Below are positions 32,542 through 34,031 of a stretch of 34,031 nt of DNA, one piece after another (positions within the stretch are counted from its first letter, which is position 1; each line of letters begins with the position of its first letter). Below the pieces are notes generated by a model, which saw nothing but the letters and a program-made list of their open reading frames with translations, was not told the DNA's origin and made no database searches. Source of the DNA: Vicingaceae bacterium (GTDB taxonomy: Bacteria > Bacteroidota > Bacteroidia > Flavobacteriales_E > Vicingaceae); assembly GCA_029251425.1 (NCBI GenBank), contig JAQXDJ010000303.1, positions 1 through 34,031 on the forward strand. Direction: 5' to 3'. A program made the position numbers and the translations under genes.

Positions 32542-32952
32542 ATGAAACACACACAATCTTATATTCTTATCATTCTTTTTGCATCTTTTTTAGTGTTTAC
32601 TGCATGTAGTAAAAAAGATAGAGACCCCATACTAATTGTTAGCGTTAAAGATGTAAGCGGAACACCTTTAGAAGGTGCAACTGTTCGTGCTTGGCCTACT
32701 GACCAATTAGAAATAGATAGCACTAGCAGTGGTGTTGTAGATTCAATAATGGATCAAAAAGGAATAACAGATGCTCTAGGAGAAATTACATTTAACTTTC
32801 CTGCTTCCGCTGTCTTAGATCTTGATGTTGCATACTCTTTAGCAACAGATACAACTCCCGTTCTTTTAGAAGGACATAAGGTTGTGAAAATTGAAGTGAT
32901 TAGACAAAAAGATGAAGAAAACGTTTTTAATGAAACTGTTTACTTAGAGTAA
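32542..32952 (+). CDS. Small lipoprotein with a carboxypeptidase-regulatory-like domain
   Basis: This 136-residue lipoprotein has a lipobox (LVFTAC, cysteine about residue 22), then SKKDRDP, a charged tail consistent with surface export. The rest looks like one beta-sandwich of the carboxypeptidase-regulatory/transthyretin-like type: LIVSVKDVSGTPLEGATVRAW at the start, then TDALGEITFNFP. Such domains usually serve in binding or as surface modules. Partner unknown. An intrinsic terminator follows, inside the convergent gene. Confidence 0.8.
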   Translation: MKHTQSYILIILFASFLVFTACSKKDRDPILIVSVKDVSGTPLEGATVRAWPTDQLEIDSTSSGVVDSIMDQKGITDALGEITFNFPASAVLDLDVAYSLATDTTPVLLEGHKVVKIEVIRQKDEENVFNETVYLE

Positions 32953-32955
32953 GTT

Positions 32956-33288
32956 TTACAAATTAAAATATTTTATGATTGCCTGTTTAATCAAGCTTTC
33001 TTGACGCTCCCCTTGAATTTCATTGGGGAGTTTTTTTATGTTTTTAAAATGTGGCCAACCATCATCATCAAATCCAATTTTTTCGTAATACCCAAACTGG
33101 CTCAACACGGTACATATACCTATATGAATAATGTCTAATTTCTCTTCTTTTTTATAATCTGCATCACCTTTACCTAGCTCTTGTAAACCAATAATAAAAA
33201 GTATTGTTTGCTCATCTAACTTCTCTCCAAATCGTTTAAAAACCATTTTTTCAACAGCTAACCAATCTTGTGCAATATTATTTTCCAT
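32956..33288 (-). CDS. Bacteroidota-conserved small protein of unknown function
   Basis: This 110-residue soluble, mostly helical protein has the pattern W..VEKMVFKRFGEKLDEQTILFIIGLQELGKG, KEEKLDIIHIGICTVLSQFGYY and DDDGWPHFKNIKKLP. I recall this as a conserved Flavobacteria family (FLIGxQELGKG ... KEEKxDLxHIAxCxLLxxxGYY ... DxDGWPH), without known function. The start is 4 bp from an exact -7 element, so the message is predicted to be leaderless. Its 3' coding region contains the terminator of the convergent lipoprotein gene. Confidence 0.8.
   Translation of the reverse strand: MENNIAQDWLAVEKMVFKRFGEKLDEQTILFIIGLQELGKGDADYKKEEKLDIIHIGICTVLSQFGYYEKIGFDDDGWPHFKNIKKLPNEIQGERQESLIKQAIIKYFNL
33007..33037 (+). 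terminator. Intrinsic terminator of the 32542 lipoprotein gene, inside the convergent gene
   Basis: The stem CTCCCC (33007-33012) and GGGGAG (33025-33030) is followed by seven T on the plus strand. It lies wholly in the 3' coding part of the minus-strand gene 32956-33288, where it encodes part of KKLPNEIQGE. Confidence 0.75.
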
Positions 33289-33292
33289 AAAG

Positions 33293-33300
33293 CAAAAGTA
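33293..33300 (-). promoter_or_regulatory. -7 promoter element (TACTTTTG), leaderless geometry, gene 33288
   Basis: On the minus strand TACTTTTG is followed by CTTT and ATG 33288, the same 4-bp spacing as at rbfA and the thioesterase gene. Confidence 0.5.
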
Positions 33301-33381
33301 AGGACTTCTTCTAGCTTATGTATAAACAATTTAGTTTTAATAAATCATTAACGCTATAAATTTACCTAACCACTATACTTG

Positions 33382-33389
33382 TAGTTTTG
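33382..33389 (+). promoter_or_regulatory. -7 promoter element (TAGTTTTG), near-leaderless, CvpA-family gene
   Basis: TAGTTTTG matches TAnnTTTG and ends 5 bp before ATG 33395, so any leader would be only 1-3 nt. Confidence 0.45.
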
Positions 33390-33394
33390 AATTA

Positions 33395-33958
33395 ATGAAT
33401 TATTTCGACATCATCATCATTATTCCTCTACTTTGGGGAGCTTATAAAGGTTTTAAAAAGGGGATTATCATTGAAGTTGCTTCATTTATTGCTTTAGGAT
33501 TAGGAATCTGGGGAGGTATGAAATTTTCGTCAGTTTCAGCAAAATATTTAAGTAAAGCTTTTGATATTGCTGAAAATATTATGCCTTTAATCTCTTTTGC
33601 TGTCACTTTTATTTTAATTGTTATTGCTGTATTTACACTTGCAAAAATGTTACAAAAGATAATTAAAATGGTAGCACTTGGTTTTGTAAACAAAGCCGCA
33701 GGAGCTCTATTTGGCATGTTAAAATTTGGTTTAATTATGAGTGTAATTATCAATTTTACCAACATTATAAATGAGCAAGTCACTTTTATTGAGCCAGAAA
33801 TGAAAAACACATCTGTTCTGTATAAACCTATTGGAAAAATAGCTCAAATTATTGTTCCAGGCCTTAAAGACATAAGCATTAATAATCTTGTTGACAATGC
33901 CATTAATGAAGCTGTTTCTGATAAAATTGAAGAAACAACAAATAATCTTTCTGATTAA
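33395..33958 (+). CDS. CvpA-family membrane protein
   Basis: The 187 residues begin with the family signature NYFDIIIIIPLLWGAYKGFKKGIIIEVASF, with four membrane helices (about 3-20, 24-45, 62-85, 98-122), followed by a soluble tail (about 125-187). CvpA proteins are linked to envelope function and, in Escherichia coli, colicin V production. A CvpA gene near pheS is common in Bacteroidota. It is divergent from the 33288 gene, and both have start codons next to their -7 elements. Confidence 0.88.
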   Translation: MNYFDIIIIIPLLWGAYKGFKKGIIIEVASFIALGLGIWGGMKFSSVSAKYLSKAFDIAENIMPLISFAVTFILIVIAVFTLAKMLQKIIKMVALGFVNKAAGALFGMLKFGLIMSVIINFTNIINEQVTFIEPEMKNTSVLYKPIGKIAQIIVPGLKDISINNLVDNAINEAVSDKIEETTNNLSD

Positions 33959-34031
33959 AATCTGTTCTTTTTCTGGTACCTATTTTGCTTCAGCAATAAA
34001 ATAAAAACATCTTCATGTTTAAACATTAAAT

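Noticed and set aside
1-34031. tRNA, rRNA, CRISPR array, insertion sequence or phage genes
   Set aside because: No cloverleaf, rRNA-like stretch, regularly spaced repeat or transposase/integrase motif was seen on either strand.

Overview
The window comes from the chromosome of an AT-rich member of the Bacteroidota, most likely a Flavobacteriales-type organism. Four things support this: two secreted proteins end in type IX secretion (T9SS) sorting domains; two lipoproteins carry a lipobox followed by a charged, export-type tail (CKKEED, CSKKDRD); the housekeeping genes have typical Bacteroidota sequences; and the Bacteroidota promoter element TAnnTTTG recurs upstream of genes, while Shine-Dalgarno sequences are mostly absent. 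I saw no rRNA, tRNA, CRISPR array, insertion sequence or phage gene, and no stretch over 300 bases lacks a gene.

Layout. 1-4600: the 3' end of a small conserved protein, then two secreted amidohydrolase-family proteins, one with two domains, on the minus strand. 4700-7960: a small membrane protein, hflX, rbfA and a LolC/E-type permease on the plus strand. 7960-9810: a decayed gene fragment and an arylsulfotransferase-like T9SS protein. 9870-11180: purD. 11220-18690: a signalling locus (see below). 18800-21250: a hotdog thioesterase, an M28 peptidase and a Bacteroidota-specific protein. 21300-24830: tdk, alr, trpS and plsC. 24950-27070: a large T9SS adhesin-like protein. 27150-29430: an acpP-fabF-rnc operon read on the minus strand. 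29500-33960: an iodotyrosine-deiodinase-like flavoenzyme, purN, pheS, a periplasmic cyclophilin, a small lipoprotein, a conserved hypothetical protein and a CvpA-family protein.

The most interesting part is the signalling locus. Two TPR sensor kinases overlap by ATGA. The first stops right after its phosphoacceptor-helix domain and has no ATPase domain; the second is complete. A NarL/LuxR response regulator follows. An 18-bp imperfect palindrome close to ATACGGCATTTGTCGTAT occurs three times: before the regulator gene, before a 591-residue secreted protein of unknown function, and before an export-type lipoprotein. Each copy lies exactly 22 bp upstream of a (sometimes degenerate) -7 element, so its centre falls near -42. 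I infer an autoregulated regulon with a split or heteromeric sensor and two cell-envelope outputs.

Other points of interest are a perfect 16-bp RNA helix inside the RNase III gene, a 15-bp helix between acpP and fabF, a group of promoters placed so that transcripts should begin at the start codon, and two truncated gene remnants.
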